Shown in pieces: positions 31,706-40,900 of a DNA stretch of 64,000 nt. The notes beneath the pieces are model-generated. The model did no database searches. It saw only the letters and a list, made by a program, of their open reading frames with translations, and was not told the DNA's origin. The stretch comes from an uncultured Prevotellaceae bacterium (lineage in GTDB: Bacteria; Bacteroidota; Bacteroidia; Bacteroidales; Bacteroidaceae): NCBI GenBank assembly GCA_902770635.1, contig CACXTX010000004.1, positions 1 to 64,000 of the forward strand. Direction: 5' to 3'. The position numbers were made by a program, and so were the translations under genes. Within the stretch, counting starts at the first letter, position 1. Every line of letters starts with the position of its first letter.

Positions 31706-33484
31706 ATGAAAATAGAACAACAGATAATGGCAGCTGCACAAGCTGCTGTAAAGGCACTCTATGGACAAGAAGTGCCCGAAAAGATGGTACAACTGCAAAA
31801 GACACGCAGTGAGTTCGAGGGTAGCCTGACCCTCGTAGTATTCCCCTTTGTAAAGATGGCAAAGAAGTCGCCTGAGCAGACCGCCCAGGAACTTGGAGAG
31901 TATTTGGTTGCCAACTGCGAAGCTATCAGTAAGTTCAACGTGGTGAAAGGTTTCCTGAATCTCAGCATCAGCAACGAGGCATGGCTGAATTTGCTCGGTG
32001 ATATTGATAAAGACGAACACTATGGCGAGAAGCAGGCTACCGACCAGAGTCCACTCGTGATGATAGAATACTCGTCACCCAACACCAACAAACCCCTGCA
32101 TTTAGGACACGTCCGCAACAACCTGCTGGGTTGGTCACTGGCACAGATTATGCAGGCCAATGGCAACAAGGTGGTGAAGACCAATATCGTGAACGACCGC
32201 GGTATTCACATCTGTAAGTCTATGCTGGCTTGGCTGAAATGGGGTAATGGTGAGACTCCTGAGACCAGCGGTAAGAAAGGCGACCATCTGATTGGTGACT
32301 ACTACGTAGCTTTCGACAAGCATTATCGTGAGGAAATTAAGGAACTCGTAGCTAATGGCATGGATGAAGAACAGGCCAAGCAAGAGGCCCCACTCATCAA
32401 AGAAGCCCACGAAATGCTGGTAAAATGGGAGAATAATGATCCTGAGGTACGCGCCCTGTGGGAGAAAATGAACAATTGGGTGTACGCTGGTTTTGACGAA
32501 ACTTACAAAAAGATGGGCGTATCCTTCGATAAAATTTATTATGAGAGCCAGACTTACCTCAAGGGAAAGGCCAAGGTGGAAGAGGGACTCGCCAAGGGAC
32601 TCTTCGAGCGCCATGAGGACAACTCCGTATGGGCAGACCTCACCAACGAGGGTCTCGACCAGAAGCTATTGCTCCGCAGCGATGGTACTTCTGTCTATAT
32701 GACACAGGATATCGGTACGGCAGAAATGCGCTTTAAGGATTACCCCATCGACAAGATGATTTATGTTGTGGGTAATGAGCAGAACTATCACTTCCAGGTG
32801 CTCTCCATCCTATTGGACCGTCTAGGCTTCAAGTGGGGTAAGGAGCTGGTACACTTCTCTTACGGAATGGTGGAACTGCCTAACGGTAAGATGAAAAGCC
32901 GTGAAGGTACCGTCGTTGATGCCGACGACTTGATGCAGTTGATGGTGGACGACGCCCTAAAGACCTCGATGGAATTGGGGAAATTCGACGACATGAGCGA
33001 GGAAGAGCGCAACGAGATTGCGCGTATCGTCGGAATGGGTGCCCTAAAGTACTTTATCCTAAAAGTCGATGCTCGCAAGAATATGCTGTTCAATCCTGAA
33101 GAAAGTATCGATTTCAACGGAAACACAGGACCCTTTATCCAATATACTTATGCCCGTATTCGCAGTATCCTGCGCAAGGCTGTTGATATGACTAGTATGA
33201 CTAGTACTACTAGTCTTTCTAGTAAGGAGGTCGAGCTGATTCAGAAAATGAGTGAATATGGAGCTGCAGTTGAACAGGCTGGCAAGGACTACTCACCTTC
33301 AGGCATCGCTAACTACTGTTATGAGTTGACAAAGGTGTTCAACCAGTTCTACCACGACTACTCCATTTTGAATGAGCCTGATGAGCAGAAAAAGGCTGTT
33401 CGTCTGATGCTGGCCAAGAACGTGGCCAAGATTCTGAAGAATGGTATGGCTTTGTTGGGAATCGAGGTTCCTGAGCGCATGTAA
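31706..33484 (+). CDS. argS: arginyl-tRNA synthetase with a repeat-derived insert
   Basis: A 592-residue class I synthetase. The start is the ATG at 31706 (MKIEQQIMAAAQAAV); upstream frame is repeat sequence. N-terminal Arg-tRNA domain, then the HIGH-type motif SSPNTNKPLHLGHVRNN, and the KMSKS equivalent GKMKSREGTVVDADD. The C-terminal anticodon domain carries MTSMTSTTSLSSKEV where other ArgS have a plain helix linker; this stretch (33186-33228) is encoded by ACTAGT repeats. Expected to be functional, as the frame is kept and the insert is in a likely loop. Confidence 0.96.
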   Translation: MKIEQQIMAAAQAAVKALYGQEVPEKMVQLQKTRSEFEGSLTLVVFPFVKMAKKSPEQTAQELGEYLVANCEAISKFNVVKGFLNLSISNEAWLNLLGDIDKDEHYGEKQATDQSPLVMIEYSSPNTNKPLHLGHVRNNLLGWSLAQIMQANGNKVVKTNIVNDRGIHICKSMLAWLKWGNGETPETSGKKGDHLIGDYYVAFDKHYREEIKELVANGMDEEQAKQEAPLIKEAHEMLVKWENNDPEVRALWEKMNNWVYAGFDETYKKMGVSFDKIYYESQTYLKGKAKVEEGLAKGLFERHEDNSVWADLTNEGLDQKLLLRSDGTSVYMTQDIGTAEMRFKDYPIDKMIYVVGNEQNYHFQVLSILLDRLGFKWGKELVHFSYGMVELPNGKMKSREGTVVDADDLMQLMVDDALKTSMELGKFDDMSEEERNEIARIVGMGALKYFILKVDARKNMLFNPEESIDFNGNTGPFIQYTYARIRSILRKAVDMTSMTSTTSLSSKEVELIQKMSEYGAAVEQAGKDYSPSGIANYCYELTKVFNQFYHDYSILNEPDEQKKAVRLMLAKNVAKILKNGMALLGIEVPERM

Positions 33485-33485
33485 C

Positions 33486-33513
33486 GGTTATTGGTTAATG
33501 GTTATTGGTTAAT
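33486..33513. repeat. 14-bp direct repeat after argS
   Basis: GGTTATTGGTTAAT occurs twice in tandem (33486-33499, 33500-33513) between argS and the RNase H gene; the ATG of the latter is formed where the second copy ends. Confidence 0.8.
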
Positions 33514-33973
33514 GGTTCAGAACCCTCCTGAATATAGACACGACACCGTTCTGCCCTTGCCCATGGAGGTAAGGGCAGACGCGTGGGCTGTAGATGCAGC
33601 CTGCTCAGGAAACCCCGGACCTATGGAATATCAGGCGATAGATTTGGCGACGGGTGCTCGTGTGTTCCATTTTGGACCTGTAAAAGGTACGAACAACATT
33701 GGTGAATTTCTAGCTATTGTCCATGCTTTGGCGTTGATGCAGCAGCAGGGACTGCGCGACAAGACCATCTACAGCGACTCTTACAATGCCATTCTTTGGG
33801 TAAATAAGTGCAAATGTAAGACAAAATTAGAGCGTACCCCTGAAACGGAGCCGCTCTATCAGATTATTGCTCGTGCCGAGCGTTGGCTACAGACACACCA
33901 ATGGCGTAATCCCATCATTAAGTGGGAAACCCAGAAGTGGGGAGAAGTTCCTGCCGACTTCGGTAGGAAGTAA
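33512..33973 (+). CDS. ribonuclease H family protein
   Basis: A 153-residue RNase H fold: the acidic residues lie in WAVDAACSGNPGPMEYQAID, NNIGEFLAIVHALALM and TIYSDSYNAILWVN; the C-terminus has the late helix and WETQKWGEVPADFGRK. This is the Bacteroidetes type in which the first sheet carries no N-terminal viroplasmin domain. It degrades the RNA strand of RNA-DNA hybrids. An in-frame TTG at 33491 would add residues translated from the direct repeat, so the ATG at 33512 is preferred. Its 3' end overlaps the convergent ribD gene by 56 bp. Confidence 0.88.
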   Translation: MVQNPPEYRHDTVLPLPMEVRADAWAVDAACSGNPGPMEYQAIDLATGARVFHFGPVKGTNNIGEFLAIVHALALMQQQGLRDKTIYSDSYNAILWVNKCKCKTKLERTPETEPLYQIIARAERWLQTHQWRNPIIKWETQKWGEVPADFGRK

Positions 33974-34871
33974 TCGTATTACCACCTATTTCTTTCTTTG
34001 ACAATAACATCACCTCAGCAGGCAGTTGGGGGGCTGGCGTACCGTCGCTTACCACAAAAGAAGCCGATTCCACCCGGATCTCATCCCATAATCCAGCTTC
34101 CAGAAAAGACTCATGAGTCTTACGACCCCCTTCAACAATGAGTGACTGAATGCCCTGTTGATAAAGGTCATCGATAACTTGCAACAAAGGTCGGTCATGA
34201 GTCAAGACCATCCGTTTGGGATTAGGTCCATACCAATGACGAACAGTTAACTGAGGGTGCTCACGAGCATCAGTTGTATGACCAATAAGGATAGCATCCT
34301 CCTCAGCACGCAGTTGATGAGAAAGCATCTGGGTCTGTTCGTTACTGATTTTCAGGGCTTGTCCGTGATCATCGATGAAGCCATTAGCTGTCTGTGCCCA
34401 TTTCAGTATGATATAGGGACGGTGCTTGGCATGATAGGTAAAGAAACGACGATTAAGCCATTGGCACTCCTTTTCCAGTACCCCTACAGTAACCTCAATA
34501 CCTGCCTCACGTATCATCTGTATTCCCCTACCCTGTACTTTGGCAAAAGGGTCGATACAACCTACTACCACGCGGCGAACACCTTTCTTTATAATCAATT
34601 CTGCACAAGGTGGCGTTTTGCCATAGTGCGCACAAGGCTCCAAGGACACATAGATGGTAGCATCCTTCAAAAGAGCCTCATCTTCAGGGCTTACGCTGGC
34701 AAAAGCATTCACCTCAGCATGCCCCTCACCACAGCGGACATGATAGCCCTCACCAATGATACGGTCATTAGCTACAATTACAGCACCTACCATTGGATTG
34801 GGCCTGGCTCCCTGTATGCCATTTGCCGCCAGTTGCAGGCAGCGTCGCATGTATTTTTCGTCGTTACTCAT
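33918..34871 (-). CDS. ribD: riboflavin biosynthesis deaminase/reductase
   Basis: A 317-residue bifunctional enzyme for the second and third steps of riboflavin synthesis. N-terminal deaminase: RCLQLAANGIQGARPNPMVG, zinc ligands in GEGHAEVNAF and SLEPCAHYGKTPPCAE. C-terminal reductase: ILKWAQTANGFIDDHGQALK, ISNEQTQMLSHQLRAEEDAI and SLIVEGGRKTHESFLEAGL. Slightly short at the C-terminus. Convergent with, and overlapping, the RNase H gene; divergent from prmC. Confidence 0.95.
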   Translation of the reverse strand: MSNDEKYMRRCLQLAANGIQGARPNPMVGAVIVANDRIIGEGYHVRCGEGHAEVNAFASVSPEDEALLKDATIYVSLEPCAHYGKTPPCAELIIKKGVRRVVVGCIDPFAKVQGRGIQMIREAGIEVTVGVLEKECQWLNRRFFTYHAKHRPYIILKWAQTANGFIDDHGQALKISNEQTQMLSHQLRAEEDAILIGHTTDAREHPQLTVRHWYGPNPKRMVLTHDRPLLQVIDDLYQQGIQSLIVEGGRKTHESFLEAGLWDEIRVESASFVVSDGTPAPQLPAEVMLLSKKEIGGNTITSYRSRQELLPTSGFPT

Positions 34872-34880
34872 ATAATTTTT

Positions 34881-34911
34881 CTCTTTTCACTTTTCACTTC
34901 TCACTTTTCTT
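34881..34911. repeat. CTTTTCACTT repeat between ribD and prmC
   Basis: CTTTTCACTTTTCACTTCTC followed by ACTTTTCTTCG fills the short divergent gap, ending at the -7 box of prmC. Confidence 0.7.
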
Positions 34912-34913
34912 CG

Positions 34914-34921
34914 TATCTTTG
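34914..34921 (+). promoter_or_regulatory. -7 box of prmC, nearly leaderless start
   Basis: TATCTTTG ends at 34921 and the prmC ATG begins at 34930. With initiation 5-8 bases after the box, the mRNA would start at or just before the ATG. Confidence 0.6.
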
Positions 34922-34929
34922 TACGCACT

Positions 34930-35793
34930 ATGACATACAATGAACTATGGCATCTGTTAACACCGCTTTATGGTGATGGCGAGGCGAAAGCCATCGCCCG
35001 ACTTGTCTATGAAGTGCGATTTGGACTTTCCTTCTCAGACATTTGCCTGGGCAAAGATACACAATTATCTGCAAACAGCCAAGAGGAACTGAAAGGAATT
35101 GCTGAGAGGCTGCTACAGCAGGAACCGGTACAATACGTTTTAGGACAGGCAGCATTTTGCGGAAGAACCTTCAAGGTGAACGAACATGTACTGATTCCTC
35201 GTCCAGAAACAGAGGAACTATGTCAATGGATAGAATCACAAGTAAGCAGCCTTCCAAAAAACGATATCAATATTCTTGACATTGGCACAGGGTCAGGTTG
35301 TATTGCCATTACTTTAGCCGCCAACATACCTCAGACACGAGTTACTGCGTGGGATATTTCAACGGAGGCAATAGACGTGGCTGGCGAGAATGCCAAACGT
35401 AACCATGTACATGTGTTGTATGAGCAAGTGGATGTCCTCCTTCTTTCAGCGGATATTTTGCAAAAAACATCAAAAACATTCGATTTCATCGTCAGCAACC
35501 CTCCCTATATTTGTCATAAAGAACGTGTACACATGGAGAGTAACGTGCTAAATTACGAACCTCACACCGCATTGTTTGTTCCCGACGATGATGCCTTGTT
35601 GTTCTATCGTGCAATTGCCCGATACGGACAGACAGCATTGAAAGAAGGCGGTTGGGTGTATTTTGAGATTAATCCATTGTATGCAAATAGTCTTTTAGAG
35701 ATGCTAGACATGATGTCGTATCACCATATAGAAATCAAAGAAGACCAATTTGGGAAACAACGAATGATAAGAGCGATGAAAAGTGAAAAGTGA
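34930..35793 (+). CDS. prmC: release factor glutamine methyltransferase
   Basis: A 287-residue SAM-dependent enzyme that methylates the GGQ Gln of peptide release factors. Helical N-domain (about 1-75), then IPRPETEELCQWIE, the SAM motif ILDIGTGSGCIAITLA and the substrate motif FIVSNPPYICHKE. The last residues, RAMKSEK, are encoded by GAAAAGTGA junction repeat, which also leads into recX. Confidence 0.96.
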   Translation: MTYNELWHLLTPLYGDGEAKAIARLVYEVRFGLSFSDICLGKDTQLSANSQEELKGIAERLLQQEPVQYVLGQAAFCGRTFKVNEHVLIPRPETEELCQWIESQVSSLPKNDINILDIGTGSGCIAITLAANIPQTRVTAWDISTEAIDVAGENAKRNHVHVLYEQVDVLLLSADILQKTSKTFDFIVSNPPYICHKERVHMESNVLNYEPHTALFVPDDDALLFYRAIARYGQTALKEGGWVYFEINPLYANSLLEMLDMMSYHHIEIKEDQFGKQRMIRAMKSEK

Positions 35794-35806
35794 AAAACAA
35801 GAAAAA

Positions 35807-36277
35807 ATGAAAACGGAACAAGATGCTTACCTAACACTGGCTGCCCTTTGTGCACAGGCTGAACACTGCCAATATGAAATGTTGGAGAAAATGCGGAAAT
35901 GGGAACTGTCGGAAGAATGCCAAGCCCGCATCATGGAGCGACTGGTAAAAGAACGCTATATAGATGACGAGCGTTTTGCCCGCGCATTCGTCAAGGATAA
36001 AATACGATATAACAAATGGGGACGACGCAAGGTTGAACAAGGTCTGTGGCAGAAGCGCATCCATGAAGACATCAGAAAGAGTGTTTTAGACGATGTCGAT
36101 GACGAGGAGTATCTCAACGTCCTACGCCCTCTGCTTAAGCAAAAACGGAAAACGATTAAGGCACAGAACGATTACGAAAGGAACCAAAAACTGATGCGTT
36201 TTGCACTTGGTCGCGGATTTACATTTGACATCATCCGTCAGTGTATCGACGTTGACGAGGAGCCCGACGAAGAATAA
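35807..36277 (+). CDS. recX: RecX-family regulatory protein
   Basis: A 156-residue helical protein with three-helix RecX repeats: ALCAQAEHCQYEMLEKMRKW, ERLVKERYIDDERFARAFV and KDKIRYNKWGRRKVEQGLW, which in other bacteria binds RecA filaments and limits recombination. A GTG at 35783 could extend the frame by eight repeat-encoded residues overlapping the prmC stop; the ATG at 35807 after AAGAAAAA is preferred. Operon prmC - recX - comF with short gaps. Confidence 0.88.
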   Translation: MKTEQDAYLTLAALCAQAEHCQYEMLEKMRKWELSEECQARIMERLVKERYIDDERFARAFVKDKIRYNKWGRRKVEQGLWQKRIHEDIRKSVLDDVDDEEYLNVLRPLLKQKRKTIKAQNDYERNQKLMRFALGRGFTFDIIRQCIDVDEEPDEE

Positions 36278-36289
36278 TTTTTCACTTCT

Positions 36290-36982
36290 ATGAACTGGTG
36301 GACAAGATTGCTTGACTTTATCTCACCACGACTTTGCGTGGTCTGCGGAAAACGACTGTCTCCCACAGAGCGTTCTGTTTGCTCTGCCTGTCTGCTGCAC
36401 TTCCCACGAACCACCTATCAGTTTACGCCAGAAGACAATCCTATGGCACAGTTATTCTGGCATCTCGCACCCATTGAGCGCACTGCTGCTTACGTCTATT
36501 ATGAGCCGCACTCGGAAATGGCACAGATTGTCTATCAACTCAAATATGGACAACGTCCGGACATCGGAGAAGACATGGGCCGACTCATGGCTATTGAGAT
36601 GGAATATGGTCGTTTCTTTGAAGGAATTGACGTGTTGCTACCAGTCCCGCTTTCTCGAAAACGACTGCGACAACGCGGATACAACCAGAGCGAGCGTCTG
36701 GCCTACGGCATACATGAGATAACAGGCTTACCCATTATCACAAAAGCCTTACGTCGTAAGCATTTTGTTCAAAGTCAAACAAAACTCAGTCGCCACGAAC
36801 GCCAAGAGAACGTCATGGACATGTTTGAACTGAAAGAAGACACCCTGCTCAGGAACAAACATGTACTGCTTATTGACGATATATGCACTACAGGAGCCAC
36901 ACTCTTGGCCTGTGCCGATGCCATTAAGCAAGTGGACGGAATCCGCATCAGCATATTGACGTATGGTTTCACAAGGAGTTAG
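36290..36982 (+). CDS. comF: ComF-family phosphoribosyltransferase
   Basis: A 230-residue protein with an N-terminal Cys4 zinc finger (CVVCGKRLSPTERSVCSACL) and a C-terminal PRTase-like domain (VLLPVPLSRKRLRQRGYNQS, then VLLIDDICTTGATLLACADA). ComF homologs aid DNA uptake in naturally competent bacteria and, together with comM and the recX neighbour, hint at DNA-processing functions; competence in this organism is not shown. Confidence 0.92.
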   Translation: MNWWTRLLDFISPRLCVVCGKRLSPTERSVCSACLLHFPRTTYQFTPEDNPMAQLFWHLAPIERTAAYVYYEPHSEMAQIVYQLKYGQRPDIGEDMGRLMAIEMEYGRFFEGIDVLLPVPLSRKRLRQRGYNQSERLAYGIHEITGLPIITKALRRKHFVQSQTKLSRHERQENVMDMFELKEDTLLRNKHVLLIDDICTTGATLLACADAIKQVDGIRISILTYGFTRS

Positions 36983-37108
36983 GCTGCTTCAGAATGATTG
37001 TCTTCATACTCTTATATTCTTTTTACTAACTACCATTAATGACATGATGTTTAAGACGACACTTTCAACTAAATACAAGAATGGGACAGAAAAATGATAC
37101 ATTACAGA

Positions 37109-37183
37109 TGGTACCCCGACCGAGAATCGAACTCGGAACTAAGCTTTAGGAGAGCCTTGTTATATCCATTTAACTATCAGGGC
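37109..37183 (-). tRNA. tRNA-Arg (anticodon CCT)
   Basis: 75 nt including an encoded CCA (TACCA at 37109-37113 read on the minus strand). Acceptor GCCCTGA pairs with TCGGGGT (two G-T wobbles); anticodon arm AGGCT-CTCCTAA-AGCTT gives CCT; T-arm has AGTTCGATTCT. The rest of the 442-bp gap from comF to the next gene holds no further gene; GTTCGAGCGGAG and a GTGAAAAGT repeat lie on its right side. Confidence 0.95.
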
Positions 37184-37362
37184 TGCAATATCTCGTACTT
37201 TGCGAGTGCAAAGGTAGTGCAAATAGAGCGAAATACCAAATTTATTTCTTGCTTTTTGCAAGCGAACAAAGTTCGAGCGGAGTATTTCTGAGATGCAGCC
37301 TACCTTCGAGTTGTCAAACAACTCAAAGACACAAAAAAAAGTTAATAGTGAAAAGTAAAAAA

Positions 37363-37394
37363 TTTGCTCCCACTATGTTTTTTTCGTACCTTTG
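37363..37394 (+). promoter_or_regulatory. promoter of the MaoC-like gene
   Basis: TTTG (37363-37366), 20-bp spacer, TACCTTTG (37387-37394). An AGTGAAAAGTAAAAAA repeat ends exactly at the -33 box. Confidence 0.85.
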
Positions 37395-37425
37395 TACCCA
37401 AATTAGCATTATAACGAAGAATAAT

Positions 37426-37890
37426 ATGGGAAAATTAGTGATTAACTCGTACGACGAGTTTGCCGCCCATCTGGGCGAAGAGCTGGGAGCCTCAGAGTGG
37501 CTCCAGGTTGATCAAGACCGCATTAACCTCTTTGCTGATGCCACACTCGACCATCAGTGGATTCATGTTGATGTGGCACGTGCCAAGGAAGAAAGTCCTT
37601 ACAAGTCAACCATTGCACATGGTTATCTGACACTCTCGCTGCTCCCTTATTTGTGGGACCAGATTATTGAGGTTAACAACATCAAGATGCTGGTAAACTA
37701 CGGTATGAACGACATGCGCTTCGGACAGCCCGTCATCACGGGAAGCCGTGTGCGTCTGGTAACTAAGTTACACAATATACAGAATCTCCGTGGCATCTGT
37801 AAGGCAGAGATTAAGTTCACCATCGAGATTGAAGGCCAGCGAAAGCCTGCCCTCGAGGGTATTGCAGCCTTCCTTTACTATTTTAACTAG
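37426..37890 (+). CDS. MaoC-like hydratase / dehydratase
   Basis: A 154-residue hot-dog-fold enzyme. The catalytic pattern is QDRINLFADATLDHQWIHVD with the Asp/His pair, followed by STIAHGYLTLSLLPYL. Such proteins hydrate enoyl-CoA or related thioesters; the substrate is not evident. The frame extends upstream to 37249 through the promoter, so the ATG at 37426 is used. Alone in its unit, followed by a CTAGA repeat and a terminator. Confidence 0.9.
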   Translation: MGKLVINSYDEFAAHLGEELGASEWLQVDQDRINLFADATLDHQWIHVDVARAKEESPYKSTIAHGYLTLSLLPYLWDQIIEVNNIKMLVNYGMNDMRFGQPVITGSRVRLVTKLHNIQNLRGICKAEIKFTIEIEGQRKPALEGIAAFLYYFN

Positions 37891-37893
37891 AAG

Positions 37894-37927
37894 GTCTAGA
37901 TAATCTAGATATTCTAGATGTTTTAGA
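37894..37927. repeat. CTAGAT junction repeat
   Basis: Three TCTAGAT units spaced 10 bp, with a fourth decayed unit (TTTTAGAA), lie directly after the MaoC stop and before the terminator; same family as 26713-26746. Confidence 0.8.
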
Positions 37928-37932
37928 AATAT

Positions 37933-37966
37933 AAAGCAGCCCGCTCAATGACGAACGGGCTGCTTT
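37933..37966. terminator. bidirectional terminator, MaoC / secDF
   Basis: AAAGCAGCCCG (37933-37943) and CGGGCTGCTTT (37956-37966) form a perfect 11-bp stem with a 12-nt loop between two convergent genes. Confidence 0.9.
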
Positions 37967-37987
37967 ATATATAATAAGGTGTAATCC

Positions 37988-40900
37988 TTATGCCTTTTCT
38001 ACCTCATCCTCGCGGATGGTGCGGCCCATCACAAGGAATGCTGTAGGAGCAGCGATGAACAAAGACGACAGAGTACCGAAGATAACACCCAGAATCATAG
38101 CGAACGAGAAGCTGCGGATAGAGTCACCACCAAGGATGAAGATACACAGCAGCACTATCAAGGTCGTTACAGAGGTGTTGATGGTACGAGCCAAAGTCTG
38201 GTTCAGCGAGTCGTTGAACAACTGCTGACGGTCACGCTTGCCATAGAGCTGGAAGTTCTCACGGATACGGTCGAACACTACCACCTTATCGTTGATAGAG
38301 TAACCGATTACCGTCAGGATAGCACCAATGAATACCTGGTCAATCTCCAGTGACATAGGCAGGATACCCCAGAACAAGGAGTAGCATCCAATAACCACCA
38401 GTGCATCCAGAGCCAGTGCAATAACAGCACCTGTTGAGTATGCCAAGTTACGGAAGCGAAGCAAGATATACAGGAAGATGGCAATCAGCGCAATAACAAC
38501 GCTGATAATAGCACCATAAGTGATATCCTTAGCCACAGCAGGACCTACCTTAGCAGAGCTGATGATAGAACCTCCCTGACGAACATCAGGATTCTTGAAG
38601 TCTTCCACATTAGCCTGACTGATAAAGCCACCCTTCTTCAGAGCATTGTAAAGGATTGTTTCAGCCTGGTCGTCAACATCAGGATTGTTAGACTCAATAT
38701 CCCAGTTCGTGCTCACACGGATGGTCTTGCCATCAGTACCCAAAGCAATAACAGAGGTATTAGCATCCTTACCGGCATTCTCACCAACTGTATTAACGAA
38801 AGCACCTGCCAAAGCCAAACGAACCTGCTCTACAGGAGTCTCCTTGTCCAGTGTAACAACATAGTTACGACCACCAGTGAAGTCAATGCTCTGGCTCAAG
38901 CCACGAACTGCGAATGAGATGCAGCAAATGACAGCGAACACGCCCCACAAAGTGAAGGACTTCTTGAACATACCCATAAAGTTGTACTTAGCATTCTGCA
39001 TCAAGTTCTTTGAATAGCCAGTTACGAAGGTAAGACCCAGCCACTTGTCCTTATTCAGGCGGTTCTCATAAACCAGACGGGTCAGGAACACAGCGGTGAA
39101 GAACGAGCAGAAGATACCAATAATCCAAGTTGTAGCGAAGCCCTTGACAGGACCTGTACCGAAGAACAACAGGATGAAACCTGTAATCAATGATGTTACG
39201 TTTGAGTCGAAGATAGCGCTGAAGGCGTTAGAATAACCCTTCTGAACAGCTTCCTTCATACCCAAGCCACGCTTCAACTCCTCCTTGATACGCTCGTAAA
39301 TCAGCACGTTAGCATCAACGGCAGTACCCAAGGTCAGGACGATACCGGCAATACCAGGCATCGTCAACGCAGCCTGGAACGAGGTAAGGATACCCAGTGT
39401 AAAGAACAGGTTGAACAACAGGGCAATATCAGCCATGATACCAGGAATGAAGCCATACAACATAATCATGTAAACCATCAACAATACGAAGGCTACGATG
39501 AATGAGATGACACCCTGTTTAATAGACTGGGCACCCAAAGAAGGACCTACCACCTCTTCCTGTACGATGCGGGTTGGTGCAGGCATCTTACCAGAGTTCA
39601 AGGTATTAGCCAAGTCCTTGGTAGTCTCAATGGTAAAGTTACCAGTGATCTGAGAGTTACCACCATCAATCTGAGTCAGGATACGAGGAGAACTATAAAC
39701 AGCGTCATCAAGTACAATAGCTACGCCACGACCAATGTTCTGTTTTGTAATCTGAGACCAGCGACGAGCACCGTCTGAGTTCATCTGCATAGACACAGAG
39801 GGATGACCCATCTGGTCGAACTCGTCCTTCGCATTGGTAATCACGTCACCCTCCAATGGAGCACGTCCATTAGGCTCGGTAATCTTCAAAGCATACAAAG
39901 CAAATATCTCTCCTTTGGTATTCTCACCACCGAAGTCTTCGGGCTGTGCACCCCAGCGCAACTTACATTCTGCTGGCAGAACCTGACGGGCAATGTCAGA
40001 GTAGATTACCTTGTTGACATCAGCAGTATCACGGGCATTGGCATAACCAACAATAGACAATCCCTGAGGAACGGGCTGGAAAACAGCGAACAAAGGATTC
40101 TGCTTCAAAGCCTCAGCCTTTGCCTTTGCGTCAGAAACAGCGGCATCCTTCTTGTTGGCTGCCAACTTAGCAGCCAAATCGTTAGTAGCAGCCACTGCAG
40201 TCGTATCGGCTGCAACAGCTGTAGTATCAGCTGCCACCTCTTTCTCTGCCTCACCACCAGTGATAGCAAATTTTTGGTTCAGCTGAGCCCAATAAGGATA
40301 TATTTCCTGTGAATTGTAGGTCTCCCAGAACTCAAGGTTGGCAGAACCCTGCAGCAATTTACGTACACGCTCAGGCTCTTTGATACCAGGCATCTCCACC
40401 ATGATACGGCCAGACTGGCCTTCCAACTTCTGGATATTTGGCTGAACAACGCCAAACTTATCAATACGGTTGCGGACTACGTTGAATGAGTTGTCAACAG
40501 CTGACTGTACCTCTGCACGAAGAGCAGACTCCACCTCAGAATCTGAAGACTGAGTGCTCACCTTACCCTTCATCTGCTGGGTAGCAAACACAGCAGCCAA
40601 GGGACGACCATTGGAGTTTTTCTTCCAAGCTTTAACAAACAGAGAGATAAAGTCATCTTGACTAGTCTCCTCTTCCTTCTTGGCCTCTTCCATTGATTTC
40701 TTGTAGGCAGCGTCAGTCTTGTGGTCTGCCAAAACATCAACGACGTCAGGCACTGACACCTCAAGAATCACGTTCATACCGCCTTTCAGGTCAAGACCCA
40801 GGCCGATCTCCATTTCGCGGCACTGCTTGAATGAATAGATTCCGCAGTACACTTTCTCGTTCATGATTGAGTCGAGGTACTCCTGACCAGCCTCTTCTGT

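Noticed and set aside
33491..33511. TTG start for the RNase H gene
   Set aside because: It would add only repeat-encoded residues; the ATG at 33512 is adequate.
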